Under the pieces are notes generated by a model. It searched no databases. It saw only the letters and a list, made by a program, of their open reading frames with translations, and was not told the DNA's origin. Position numbers and translations under genes: made by a program. A stretch of DNA of 64,000 bases from Cryptomeria japonica (lineage: Eukaryota > Streptophyta > Pinopsida > Cupressales > Cupressaceae). Numbering within the stretch: the first letter of the stretch is position 1; every line of letters begins with the position of its first letter. The stretch is from NCBI RefSeq assembly GCF_030272615.1, contig NC_081409.1:476812573-476876572 (forward strand). Reading direction: 5' to 3'. This document shows, one piece after another, positions 1-11,270 of the stretch.

Positions 1-839
1 GGAAAAGGAGAAATGGAATGAAATGAGTGCAAATTATAAGAGATTTGAATGTGGATGTTTAATCCCATATTGGAGAGAAAGGAAGTTTGACTTGATGAGA
101 AAGCTATAAATATGCACCTTGGCCCTCATTTTTAGGACCCAAGAACAATTTTATAATGAAATGTTGTTGAAATACAAAGTGATAGCTTCGGGGAACACTT
201 ACCTCCTAGCCATAGCTTGATTTCTTGCTTGCAATACAGCAACTAGTCAAGCCAGAGACTGCTCTTCATTTAGAGGACTGGATTGAAAATAATGTTGCAG
301 ATTTATGTATTAGATTTTTTATTTTTGGGAGTGTTGTAGTGTGTTTCTAGGTTGTTTTCCAGTGTAGCTAAAGTGTGTTTTCGCTCATAGCTCCTTTTGT
401 GTGTGCCAACTCGTTCCGAGGTTTGCTAGATCAATTCCTATGCCATGGGCAATTCATCTTGTAAGATTTTGTTGAATATTTCGGAGTATGGGATTTTATA
501 TTGCAAGTCGTACTTTTCAGCTGTAAACGTTTTTGTTGGAGGTGTTTGGGGTTGTGTGTTATGTTGATTGTGTTTTGTTGGAGTCATTTCCTCAATGTTG
601 CCTTAATCGCTTTATTCCTAGGGTCTTCGAAGTGTGTTTAGAGATAAGTTGGGTGTGTTGGGAGTGATTTAGAAGTGTTGGTGAGGATTTTCATGTTGTT
701 GGTCTGTATTTCCAGCCTACTATTCATTCATATCAGATTCAGTTTTGGGGGGTTGAAGCTGGTTTTTCAAGTGTGAGTCTATTGGTGTAGAGTGAAGAGT
801 CTTGGTAATAAGTTGCAGCTGTTAGTTTGAGTTTTGGCA
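1..839. other. No gene recognised (downstream of the C2 gene)
   Basis: T/G-rich plant sequence with no long open frame, no RNA gene and no recognisable transposon domain. It lies beyond the 3' end of the minus-strand C2-domain gene, so it is intergenic or distal 3' flank. Confidence 0.6.
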
Positions 840-864
840 TTTGAATATCCATGATGAATCATAT

Positions 865-1480
865 TGTAATGCTGGTTAGTAGTACTAACAGCAATTTATT
901 TGAACTCTCTTAGTCCCACTGCATAAGTGGAAGAGGTTGGCCTTGCCCCCTGGTTTGGATAGTGATTCTAGTAATTTTATAATCCATGTTTGCATTGTAA
1001 AGCTGATTAGTAGTACTAACAGCTATATACTTGGATGGTTGCTCTTTGTCCCACTGCATAAGTGGAAGAGGCTAGTTTGTCGTCTTCTTATCTATTGTAA
1101 CACTGTCCTCCCGCTGAATAAGCGATTGTTGATTGTAATCTCATTTTCAGTCTTGTCGTTGAATAAGCGGTTGAGTTGATTGTAATCTCATTTTCAGTCT
1201 TGTCGCTGAATAAACGGTAGAGTTGATTGCTAATTCATTTCTAGTCCTCCCGTTGCATAAGCGGTAAAGTGATTGTTCTTCAATTTCTTGCATCATCCTT
1301 GGTTGGTTTACCGCCAAGTGATTCTTCATATTCTCCATATCCTGTTGAAAAGTGGAAGGGGTTGGCTTGCCGCCCAAGCATTGTATTATTTCCAGTTATT
1401 TGAAGCTAACAATCCCCTCAACACTGTATGCTCTCACCTTCCTATATTGGGCACTTGGTGATCAAAAAGTGGAAGGGTTA
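865..1480 (+). repeat. Degenerate tandem repeats carrying small stem-loops
   Basis: Two approximately 130-bp copies (about 865-945 and 995-1075) share a palindromic TTAGTAGTACTAA motif followed by CCACT-GCATA-AGTGG. Four copies with 46-48-bp spacing follow (1111, 1156, 1203, 1250), each with a form of CCGYT-GNATA-AGCGG. Every copy can fold as a 5-bp stem with a 5-nt loop. Weaker copies continue to about 1480. No coding potential is evident; several short open frames here are accidental. Confidence 0.7.
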
Positions 1481-2358
1481 CAATTTCAGCATTATTATAT
1501 CTTGATTTCCTAACCTTAACAGGTTCTTGTTGTGATTGTAACTGGAAATAAATTGAAAAAAATTGTGGGGATATTACATAGGAGGAGCGTGGCAACACAA
1601 AGGATGTATAAATCAGGAACAATCAGCAACAGTGGTAAGAAATTCATCACAATCCTTTTCCTTCAAATCTTATTAGCAAATCAATTTCTGGTCGTCTATG
1701 TCTGAGTACTAGTCTAAAAGTTAGATGAAACAGTTATCGAGTGGTTGCTCTGTAATTTTATCAGAACTTCAAGAGGTTGTACAGATCAAACCAAAATTCA
1801 ATATTTCAAGTTGCATTACGCTTGTTATAGATAGTTCTTTTCCTCTGAAACAGTAGATCCATTTTCATCTTTTCAGTCAGATTAAGTCTTTTGCAGGGAC
1901 ACTCAATTTTTTTTTCTCATGACTACTTATCAGGTATGCTTGTACAGACGCTGGTTTCATCACAATACTGCAAGACTGGCATGGATACATGTGATCCTAT
2001 TGAACCAGGTAAAATATCTAGGACAATTTTCTCTCATATAAAATAAACTATTAGAAATTAAACTTAGGCATAATTATCTTTGCAAATAGAATTAAAGTAA
2101 ACAATCTTCAGCTTGTTAAATTCCTAAAGGTTGTTTACGTATCCCTTAGACAACCATTTGCAATTCAGTTGTGGCGTGCAACTGCAAAAGGATTTGTTCT
2201 GTGTATTTACGCATCTTATATCCCTACAACAGCATCAACACCCTGAGCTAACTAAAGTGATTAGAGTACAAAGATGGTGTTTGGCCTGTACAATAAATAT
2301 ATGACAGCTTGATCTATTTACTTATACGCTGCAGTTGATATAACTTGCTTTCTTGTCT
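1481..2358 (-). other. 3' flank / probable 3' UTR of the C2-domain gene
   Basis: Sequence immediately downstream (minus strand) of the C2 stop codon. No other coding feature is recognisable. Part of it is expected to be 3' UTR, but I could not place a polyadenylation site. Confidence 0.4.
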
Positions 2359-2649
2359 TTATGTAGCTTGAGGAAGATCAATCCATCTGATCTCCACTTC
2401 TAGTTCCCCACTCTCCACATTCTGAAGCCTCAAACATAAATCCTGAATTGTCTGTCCACTAACATGCCGAATGCAACTATCTTTCCCAAGACAGTTGTCC
2501 TTGGATGCCACCAATCTGCGCAATTCAGTATCAGAGTTAACACTCTGTGGATTGTTTCTCATATTTACAGACGTGACCAGAGGTTGCAGATCAATTTCAG
2601 CATCTCCCATCTTGTCATCTTTGCTCAATGTGTCCTTATCTAGTACTTG
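2359..2649 (-). CDS. Terminal exon of a C2-domain protein (CAR/GAP-type)
   Basis: This last exon starts after a pyrimidine-rich acceptor (TTTTTTTTATCCAG, ending at 2650) and runs 96 codons to TAA. It opens with QVLDKDTLSKDDKMGDAEID, the third calcium-binding loop and the following strand of a C2 domain. It ends with DLCLRLQNVESGELEVEIRW and IDLP, the characteristic C-terminus of plant single-C2 proteins of the CAR (C2-domain ABA-related) / ArfGAP-C2 (AGD11/12-like) group. Family proteins bind phospholipid membranes in a calcium-dependent way; CARs bring PYR/PYL ABA receptors to the membrane. An in-frame TTG at 2628 has been taken as a start, but homology continues upstream to the splice site, so this is an exon rather than a complete gene. 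The reading frame is undamaged. The partner exon is at 42678-42773. The choice between CAR and ArfGAP-C2 cannot be made without the N-terminus. Confidence 0.85.
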   Translation of the reverse strand, partial: QVLDKDTLSKDDKMGDAEIDLQPLVTSVNMRNNPQSVNSDTELRRLVASKDNCLGKDSCIRHVSGQTIQDLCLRLQNVESGELEVEIRWIDLPQAT

Positions 2650-5600
2650 CTGGATAAAAAAAAGTCAAATTTTCTATATCAATAAATTTATTGATTCATT
2701 GAAAAGCCAAATTACCCAGTCCAGTTATACAGCCTGGGAAAATAATATCATGTCAGGAATCTTAAAATAATTTTTTTTATACTAGCTCAAAATGGAAAAA
2801 AATCATCAGGCGTAAAACCGAGGAGACTCAGTTTTAATAATATTTGTTTTGTGTTGAGTCGAAGAAAGTTTGGAATAGTTTCACAAATAACATCATTCCC
2901 TGTGAAAACTATGAAAATAAAAATATACACAGTACGAGTGACACCAATATATTTTATAGAATGTCACAATATAATTGATTTTGATGAGTTTAAGAAAAAA
3001 ATTATTTTACCATAAAAAAAAGGGGCTTAATCAAAAAAAAGAGTTCCCCTTGATCAGATTTTGTTTTGGCTCTCATCATTTAAAAAAAGAAAATTAAAAA
3101 TACATCTAGCTATTTGGAGAGTTATTGGTTTGTGTCATTATACTATACAATAAAAATCATCAAGCTTACTCCATTAAGATCTGACACTATCTGATCGTTA
3201 ATAACAACAATCATTTTTCTATCATCATCAATATAAATTGCCCTTCAAAAAAGACAAGTTGTGTCCATGCAAACAACCAATATTCATCCTAATTTTATGC
3301 TTCTTTTAGTTGGAAAATAACAATGGTGCTGCTTTATAGAAATACTGGGAATAAGCTATTGTCCCCACAAGTACTTCGACCACACAAATGTATGATTTAT
3401 GTATTCATAATGTGAATAGATATTGACATTTTGTTGAAGTCGCAAGTAAAGCTTACAAGAGATAAATTTGTTCTATAGAAAAAATCAATTTCCTCCCAAC
3501 TGAATACACAAAAGAAACACAGATGACATCCTCGACAAATTAGTACAGCTATGAAATATCCCACCCTTATCCTGCCCTGTTTTTTTCTGATTGCTGGGCT
3601 GAATTTTTTGAGTTTCTTTGTGAGCGCTTTGGTTTGGTTTTAATGAGTTTTCAATGCGTAGATGTTTTTGCCATGATATGAAGCAATTATAGAAACATTT
3701 AACATAAGAAATAACAACAAATATAGGGACTGGAATTAAAATCAGAAGTCTGATATAGTTCTGAACAGCAAAATTTTCGCATTGAATTCAATGAGTTTCA
3801 ATACAATGTCATAACCGATTGTTGCCTTCAACATTATGATGCATAAAATGCCAATCAACAAGGTATGGATGCTAATTATAAATCTGATTTCTATGGCAGA
3901 CCTGAAACAAGGATGAGGCTGTCCCAAATGTCTTAAATAGCTCCTTAAATCACCTCCGAAGGTTAGCGCTAGGTCTCCAAGGTAAGTGTTCAAACCCTTG
4001 CTTAACAATGCAATTCTATTAAGCCCTTGCTCAAACAAATCCAACCCCTTCTGAATTGAAGTCTGATATAAATTTTGCCAAGTTTAAAACACAAATCTGA
4101 ATGTTGACAAATGCCAACAATCATATAAAACCCTTCCAAAACATAGCAGTCACCTCCAAACCCTAACCGTCCAAGCTATTATGAAAATATAACAAAGAAG
4201 CTTCCAAATCTGAAGCAATATGCTATGTTGGACGTCCCCATAAATTCTGCATATAGACAATGAATTTTGACAATGAATTCTATAAGGAATTTGACTTTGA
4301 CTCTCAATTTAAAACAAATTTGCCATAAGAACTCTACTAGTTCTTATATGTTAAGGTTCTATAATGGATATGTGCATGTTTTATCCATGTTTTCACATGA
4401 ATATTTAAAATTTTCCTATGTATTTTAATTTTCTCTACTTTTATATAGCCATCCCCTTTGCTGTCCCCTAGCCGTCCCCAAAATTGGCAAAAAAAATCAC
4501 CGTCCCGGAAACGCGTACCCCCGTCCCCGGCCGTCCCCGTCCCGGAAACTAGGGGTAACATAGGCAATATGTCTTCCACCTGGCAATATACTTCATCCAA
4601 ACCCCTAGAAAACCAAACTGAAATTGACCTAGCACTGGAGAACATCACATCTTCAAAACTTCACAAATTTCAAAAGAACTTGTTTGTCAAAACCTCCAGA
4701 GAGATTTCCAGTAGAAACCTCCAACAATTTGATAATAAAGCACAATGGCGATTATCAAAGCGCAATTGCGAATACTAGATGAATCCACACCAAAGATGGA
4801 TTTGGATTTGGATTTCTGTCCAAACCACCATTTCTTGTAAATGAAAGCTAAAGCTCTCAAGCTTTTCAAAGAAAAATAAAATAAGCCAAGTATATGCAAA
4901 TGAGCTCCAAATGAGCCCTTTTATAATTCTTCAAGGAAGCTTCCGACTAACCCATTTAATTTTCCCTCTCTTTTAATTTTCATATTTACTTGCAATTGGA
5001 AATAATAATAAAGTGACCCCTTATATAATTTTTAACTAGTATAAAGTCACTTTATGAATTAATTTTAATATTCACCTTATATCTCTCTATATTGGTGCCC
5101 CCTTTATGGCTTTTATTTAATCACTTTATGCGATTAATATATTTAACTCTTTTAAACCCTTATAACCCCTTCTCATAAAGTCATTTATGCCACCATCCCC
5201 CTGCGTTCCCAAACTTAGGCCCCAAGTACCCTTGTCCCCGAGACTCGTCCCCCAAAGGAAATGTGCCAAACCCCGTGGAACTATACCTTTTAGCATGTCA
5301 CCATTTAAATATTTTCGTGCTCTTTCTAATGAGCTATAATACTGAGATGCCCAATAAATTATTTTAATTAAAATGGCAACCTTAGTGAAATTAATTAAAT
5401 ATAGCTCTAAATTACACTCAAATAGAGACAATGGTCGAAATGTATCAGAATCGAAAATTGACTGCATAGGAGTGATCTCAATAATGGAAGATGATAAACG
5501 GACCGAGCCGGGTAACTTACTAAAAATAGATGCTGCCTCCAAGAATCTTAGAGACCAAACTGGGAGCCAAAAATAACATTTGAAATAGTACAACTCCACT

Positions 5601-6773
5601 AAACCATCTAAGCTCACTAGTAATATCAAATTACCCCTCTAAATAGGCTAACACAAACCTAGAAAGTCAGCACCATCTGGTTTCTTTGATAATAGTCATG
5701 ATGTTGAAGACCACGATGCTTGAAGCCTATCATCTCCTTTGAAAGTTTGTGCATCATTTTCATGACTTTGCTCTTGAAATCCAAAGATCAAGAGAGTGAA
5801 GCGAATGTCATCTCCACATGTGTTGTATGTGCATGACTTGACATTGGTGTAAGTAGGGCAGCTTGTAGCTAGTTGGGCGTAACTTGGGGATACACCTAAA
5901 GGTATATCGCGACAGCAAGCTTCAAAGCAATTTTACCTATTTGAATAAAATTGTGCTCAACTCATGCTACCAAGTTGAATGCCTCTTAAAGCATCATCCC
6001 AATAATGTCCTAAATCATCATACCTCTATTTGGTTTTATTACATAGATATAGAACAAAAATGCAATACCATCAAGAGCTCTAGTTTCAACAACGATTTGT
6101 TCCCATGTCCAACTAAAACACTTATCGAACATCTTTGCTTGGTCATCATAAACTGCTCAAATAAAAAGAGGCTATCACTCTAGACTCCTTGAAGCATCCT
6201 GAAATGCAAGTCCAATAGTATCCTAGTCAAGAACAAATCCAAGGGTTGGACTTTAGAACCAATCTAAGGCCTTACTCTTGAATGACTTAACCTACAAGTA
6301 ACCTAAATGCTACATCATGCTCTGTAATATGATCCAATGTGAACACATTTGGCACATCTTCAACGTGCTCCTATGCTAGAACCAAAGCCATTCCCTATAG
6401 AAGAGGACATCTTTAAGGTTGAAATAGAAAGATCATTCCATTGATTTATAATTTTATTACAGGCAAACTTCCAAAGCTCCATGAAACAAAAGATTTGTTT
6501 CTCTACCTATGTCACGTTCTATCAATGTTGTTTGTACTTGTGCAAACGTAAGGCAAAAGAGAACCTATTCTTGTTCTCACGCGTGGTGGAAGTAGCACAC
6601 AAGAAGATCCCACTCTTCACTGATTTCTTTCTTGGACCCTTATTAACTACACATTTTTTTGCATGCTATTTTGATAGAAAGGAGTTGCCAAGTGATTGGA
6701 GTGCTTCAAAACACCACTAAAGGCTTCACCAACACATTGAAGGAAATAAAAATTACACTACGCACAATCTCGT
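2650..6773. other. Intronic sequence without a gene; two GC-rich patches
   Basis: AT-rich, non-coding intron sequence. Two patches stand out: about 4452-4555 with repeated GTCCCC and two copies of CCGTCCCGGAAAC, and about 5161-5290 with GTCCCCGAGAC. These look like ends of unidentified DNA transposons. The open frames covering them have no recognisable domains. Confidence 0.5.
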
Positions 6774-6875
6774 TGTCATATCTCGACTTTTACTTTGTGA
6801 AATATAATATTTACTGGTAAATGTGAATAATTATTTGATACTTTTATTTTGTGTAACATAATATTTAGTGGTAAA

Positions 6876-7734
6876 CTAAGTCACAAGGTTAGAATTTGAG
6901 TTTGAGTTCGACAACAATGAAATTCGGATGAAGTTCGGCAAGGATAAAATTCAAAAAAAAATTCAATATGAAATTCGCCTAATAAATTTAAATTAAAAAA
7001 TTATATAAATAATAAATCTATTAAATTGTCAAATAATTTAACAATGTTAAAAAAATTTGAAATTAAATTATACTTCAAAATAAAATAGTCAAATTAATAA
7101 AATAACATTATATTAAATTTAGAATTAATATAAATATTTTACATTTATTAAATTAAAATTATTAAAAATATACAATATTATAAGATTTGAATACATTATA
7201 ATAAGTTTAAAATTTGTAACATTGATATGTTCATAGTTTTAATTTAAATTATACTTTAAAATAAAATAGTCAAATTAATAATATTAATTATATTAAATTT
7301 AGAATTAATATAAATATTTTACATTTATTAAATTAAAATTATTAAAAATAAACAATATTATAAGATTTGAATACATTATAATAAGTTTAAAATTTTGTAA
7401 CATTGATATATTCAAAATTTTAATTTTAATTTACTAATATATAAATTATAATCCCCCTTTCTCCTCCGCGTTCTGAGTTGATGCTTTCAACGATTAAATG
7501 TTCGTTTGACCCTGCCCTTTTGATCTGTTCAACTTGGCAATGAATCGAGTGATGGCAAAGGTGTGCACTACACATGCCCTGGTTATTCATTTAACCGAGC
7601 TTTTGCCAACATTCCCATCATGCTCAATAACAAAATCAATGGACTCCAATACGCAAAACATTCACAACAAACCATGGTTTTGTTTGCTGAATTTTGAACT
7701 TCATACATGAAGTTCGGCGAACCCTGTGACTTAG
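6876..7734. mobile_element. hAT-type MITE, 859 bp, inserted in the 5' LTR
   Basis: The termini are CTAAGTCACAAGGTT (left) and the inverse of CTAAGTCACAGGGTT (right), a 15-bp TIR with one mismatch. A perfect 8-bp target duplication GTGGTAAA flanks it (6868-6875 and 7735-7742). An 8-bp TSD is typical of the hAT superfamily. GAAGTTCGGC occurs near both ends as a subterminal repeat. There is no transposase, so it is non-autonomous. It is absent from the 3' LTR of the same retrotransposon. Confidence 0.85.
7061..7430. repeat. Two-copy 181-bp tandem duplication inside the MITE
   Basis: The AT-rich segment 7061-7241 is repeated at 7242-7430 with only a few differences (for example an added T and small indels). 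It forms the core of the MITE. Confidence 0.85.
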
Positions 7735-9686
7735 GTGGTAAATATGAATATTTATTTGATGTGATTTAATCATGCATATTTACATTATGAATTTAACTAT
7801 TAATCATAGATGCAATGATGATGCAATATATGTAATTTTGTTTTGTTATGACTTATAGATTAAGCTATTGATGACAAATCGAGTGCAAGTGTGTGCAAGT
7901 AATGTCGAAGGCGAGAACATAGTTGAAGTAGATGTGTCTAGCTTCTTGGAGAAAATAGTTGAGGTAGATGTGTCTAGCTTCTTGGTTGTAAGTGCTATGA
8001 GGGAGTCAATGCACACACCACGTAGTCATTCATATAGTTGCATTAAGTTTTGATGGTGTTGCATGATCTATAAAGTCAAAAAGTAAATTGATAAACTAAT
8101 GTGTCAGTGATATATTAGTAGTTAATAAAAAATTGTATTATTTGAAAACCATATTGTTTATCTAATTAGAAATGATCAAATAAATATAAAATTTAAGTAT
8201 ATAAAATATACATATTTATCTTCATATATATAGATATATTATTTTATTACTAATACAGAAATTACATATTTTATTTAAAAGTTCTCCAATAATATAATTA
8301 TTATTTTAAACATTTTATATATACTTTTATTAAAAAAAAAAGGAAACTTAAATAATCATCATATTTTAATCATATTAAATAAACTAAAATAATCATCATA
8401 ATTTAATTATATTAAATAAACTAAAATAACAATCATATTTTAATTATATTAAATAAAATAAAATAGAATCTCTTAAAACTTAAAAAGTAAGATAAGGATA
8501 CGTGCCCTAAGAGAAGACTTAATATCTCTTTTAAAAGAAAAGTCTAAGAAAGTAGAAAAGCCTACGTGGGGCTCTCATAAAGAGATTAAATTCATTTTTA
8601 AGACCAAAAAAAAGAGAATTTAGATAATAACCATTCAAAAAAATATGAGCAGTTTGCTCTGATGTGAAAAATATTATAGAAAGATATAGATTTGGGGAAC
8701 GGATCTGAAGGAAGGGAGGATAATTTTTCACGCAGAATAGATTGTGGAATGTTTTGAAGGAGGAACTACTCTGCAGATTTAACTTGTCAACAATAGAGGG
8801 ATCAACACATTTTATCATATAAGATTTTATTGATAAGGTATTTTCTATGATTAATTTCATCTACGAAACCAAATTTCACTTTTATTGCTAGAAACATTGA
8901 AATCTGAAAATTTATTACTGTAATTGTTTTAACTGTGTGAACATAAAATAATTTAATAATTGTGTGTAGATAATTGTAGAATTTACATGCAATTATGGAT
9001 GTAACCTATAAAGACAAATGATATAAAAATAAAATAAAACATTTGTTAATTGTCAGATTTTATATATATATATATATATATCATGTTTTCAGAGATAAAA
9101 TCTGATTGACAAAAGAATACATAGTTAATTTATATGTATGTATACATATAACTCATACTTAATATCTTGAAAATGTTCAAATGATTGTAACCCTCTTTCC
9201 TATGTCTGAAATTTCTTGATTTTACTATTATATAAAAGCATGCATGAATACGGTTAGGAAGCATTAAAAGAAATATAAGTGCTGAAATGAAAAGTGCATA
9301 AACAATCATGTTAACGTAATGATGTGCATAGATCTGAAAATTGTATGGAAAAGAATCAAGCATGTATTTAGAATTTGCATGTAGAATTGAATAGTTTTGT
9401 CGCATAAAAGAAATATGCATTTGCATAAATTATTACATGGATACCTGTTAGGAATGAATGCAATTGAAACATTATTGCATAAAATAAAGAATAGACATGT
9501 ATGATGTGTTATTTACCATGCATGTGTGTTTGGGAAAGCATATCTTCCGAGATAGGGTGCTGAATGTGGATTTACAAAGGAAAAGAGGTTCACATTTCTA
9601 TTAAATGTACTTTGGTCAAAGTCCGGGGTTCATTGGGATAGATGAACATTGCCTAGCAAAACTTAATTAATAAAGTCCTCTACCAC

Positions 9687-9905
9687 ATGTTCACATGGCA
9701 CATTCGAGTTAGGAGTTTCATGTATATCAGGCTTGCACCAAGATTCCCTCCTGCTACTTATCTCCAAGTTGCTAGGCACTTCGAGAAGGGTCGGTGGTTC
9801 TTCGTGTCAAAGAGAACTACAAGGAAGCTAAGGCTTCATGGTTGGGCGGAAAAACACCTTAACTACGTTCTCATCCCTCGATCAGCAAAAGACCAAGAGG
9901 TTTAA
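9687..9905 (+). other. Conserved GC-richer LTR block before the TATA box
   Basis: This block has a 72-codon open frame whose counterpart in the 3' LTR (22693-22911) is also open. It includes ATGGTTGGGCGGAAAAACACC-like sequence at 9838-9858. It is probably regulatory or RNA-processing LTR sequence rather than a gene: the two frames differ at many residues and have no known domain. Confidence 0.4.
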
Positions 9906-10059
9906 TGGCGATCAAAGGCTCTTCATTTTATATCATTGATATGTATCATGTACTATTTACTTATTGTACTTGTACTTGGGAATGGAAAGATTGATTCCAT
10001 TATATGCATGTAAAATGAATCTTTGTACTCTCTTATGTAAAGGTACTAGTACTTGGATC

Positions 10060-10068
10060 TATATAAAT
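10060..10068 (+). promoter_or_regulatory. LTR TATA box
   Basis: TATATAAAT, about 120 bp before the LTR end. The equivalent TATAAAT is kept in the 3' LTR at 23034-23040, consistent with the U3/R boundary of this element. Confidence 0.6.
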
Positions 10069-10190
10069 ACATGGACTAACGATAAGATATCGTTTAATTA
10101 TACTTGAATTTTATTTCATTTTCAAATAACAAATTTTGTGCTATTAATTATATGGAGAAAATCAGTAAGGAAAATGTGATCCTTACATTT

Positions 10191-10202
10191 TGGTATCACA
10201 GC
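10191..10202 (+). promoter_or_regulatory. Primer binding site (initiator-Met tRNA type)
   Basis: TGGTATCACAGC, three bases after the 5' LTR. It matches the plant iMet-type PBS TGGTATCAGAGC at 11 of 12 positions. Confidence 0.8.
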
Positions 10203-10277
10203 TCTAGGTTAAACACTAGGGCCTTGTCCACTGTGCTAAAGAGTAACTCTTGTTGTAGGACAAATTAGCTTACCACT

Positions 10278-11270
10278 ATGGACAATAGACACACAAATCA
10301 CAGTGGTTCAAGCAATGGTCTGAATGAAAGGATGGATCAAATACTTGACCCTCTGAACCAACAGGGTGCTTGCATGGAAAACTTAAGAGCAAGAGATTTA
10401 TGGAATTCACGAGGGTCAAAATCAAAATCAAAATCCTAGGCATGAAGAACAAAATCAAAGAGCTGAGAACCAAAGAGAGAATAACCAGGGTAGAATCACA
10501 AATAAATTGGGAAAAGACCTCAAAAAGGTCACCCCACCCAAGTGTGACGAAGCAAAGTCATGGATTATCGAGATGGAAAAATATTTTGAATTCCACAATC
10601 TTTTTGATGAAACTAAGTCAATTTGGGCAGCTTATCAACTTACTGGTGAAGTGGCCACGTGGTGGGATAATGAGAAAGCCAAGAAGAAATTATTGCCAAG
10701 AGAGGTCACATGGGAGTGTTTCCTCCAACTCTTTAGGAAACGGTGGTTGCCCCAACTTTTTTTCAACAGGAAAATGACAGAGTTTCAAAATTTTACTCAA
10801 GGTGGTTTGATAGTCACATGGTATTCAAAAAGGTTCTCCAATCTTCTCAAATAAGTTCCTCAATACCAGCTCAATGAGCGTTTCCGTATTCAAAAGTTTA
10901 TTTTGGGGTTACGACCTCATATAGGAGCAAAGGTAGACATCCACAATCCTAAGACTATGGTCAAGACAAGGGTGAAGGTAGATACAATGGGAACCAAAAA
11001 AGAGCAAACAATAACAGGAACAACTTTAACAATGAGAAGTCCAATGAGCAGAGGGCACCACAAGGTGGATGTTAGGTGTGTGGAGGCGAACACTATGCCA
11101 ACACTTCCCCTCAACGAGAAGGAAGACAGAAGGGACATAATTGGCAAGAGCCACCTCAACATCAAATTCATGTTGCAGTTGATAGTAGGCAAGCTGAATT
11201 CCAGGCCTCACCCATCCAACTTTCGAGGAAACTCTATGGCCATATTGTTTCCATATTAATAGATACTAGA
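10278..11270 (+). pseudogene. gag: gag of gypsy element A (broken)
   Basis: The probable start is ATG 10278; that frame runs into a stop near 10437. The capsid-like core is read at 10507-10851 (…FDETKSIWAAYQLTGEVATWW), stops at TAA 10852, and continues in the same frame (VPQYQLNERFRIQKFILGLR). The nucleic-acid-binding knuckle near 11070-11110 should be C-x2-C-x3-H-x4-C, but its second residue is a TAG stop and its last Cys is Ser. Gag would form the virus-like particle. Several frameshifts and stops make it non-functional. Confidence 0.8.

Larger units (their letters stand above)
6774..10187 (+). repeat. 5' LTR of gypsy element A (with inserted MITE)
   Basis: Bounded by TG…CA and collinear with 18216-23159 over most of its length. 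It is 3414 bp, or about 2.55 kb without the MITE. A local duplication of roughly 50 bp lies near 6790-6870. A (TA)10 run is at 9061-9081 and a TATA box at 10060-10068. Confidence 0.9.

Noticed and set aside
2359-2628. Independent 89-residue gene starting at TTG 2628
   Set aside because: C2 homology continues upstream of the TTG to a canonical splice acceptor, so it is the last exon of a longer gene.
5126-5629. 167-codon minus-strand open frame
   Set aside because: Half of it covers the GC-rich GTCCCC patch and the rest is AT-rich intron. No recognisable domain.
9687-9905. 72-codon frame conserved between both LTRs of element A
   Set aside because: Shared because LTRs are copies of each other. 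The frames diverge at many residues and end differently, so a gene is not supported.
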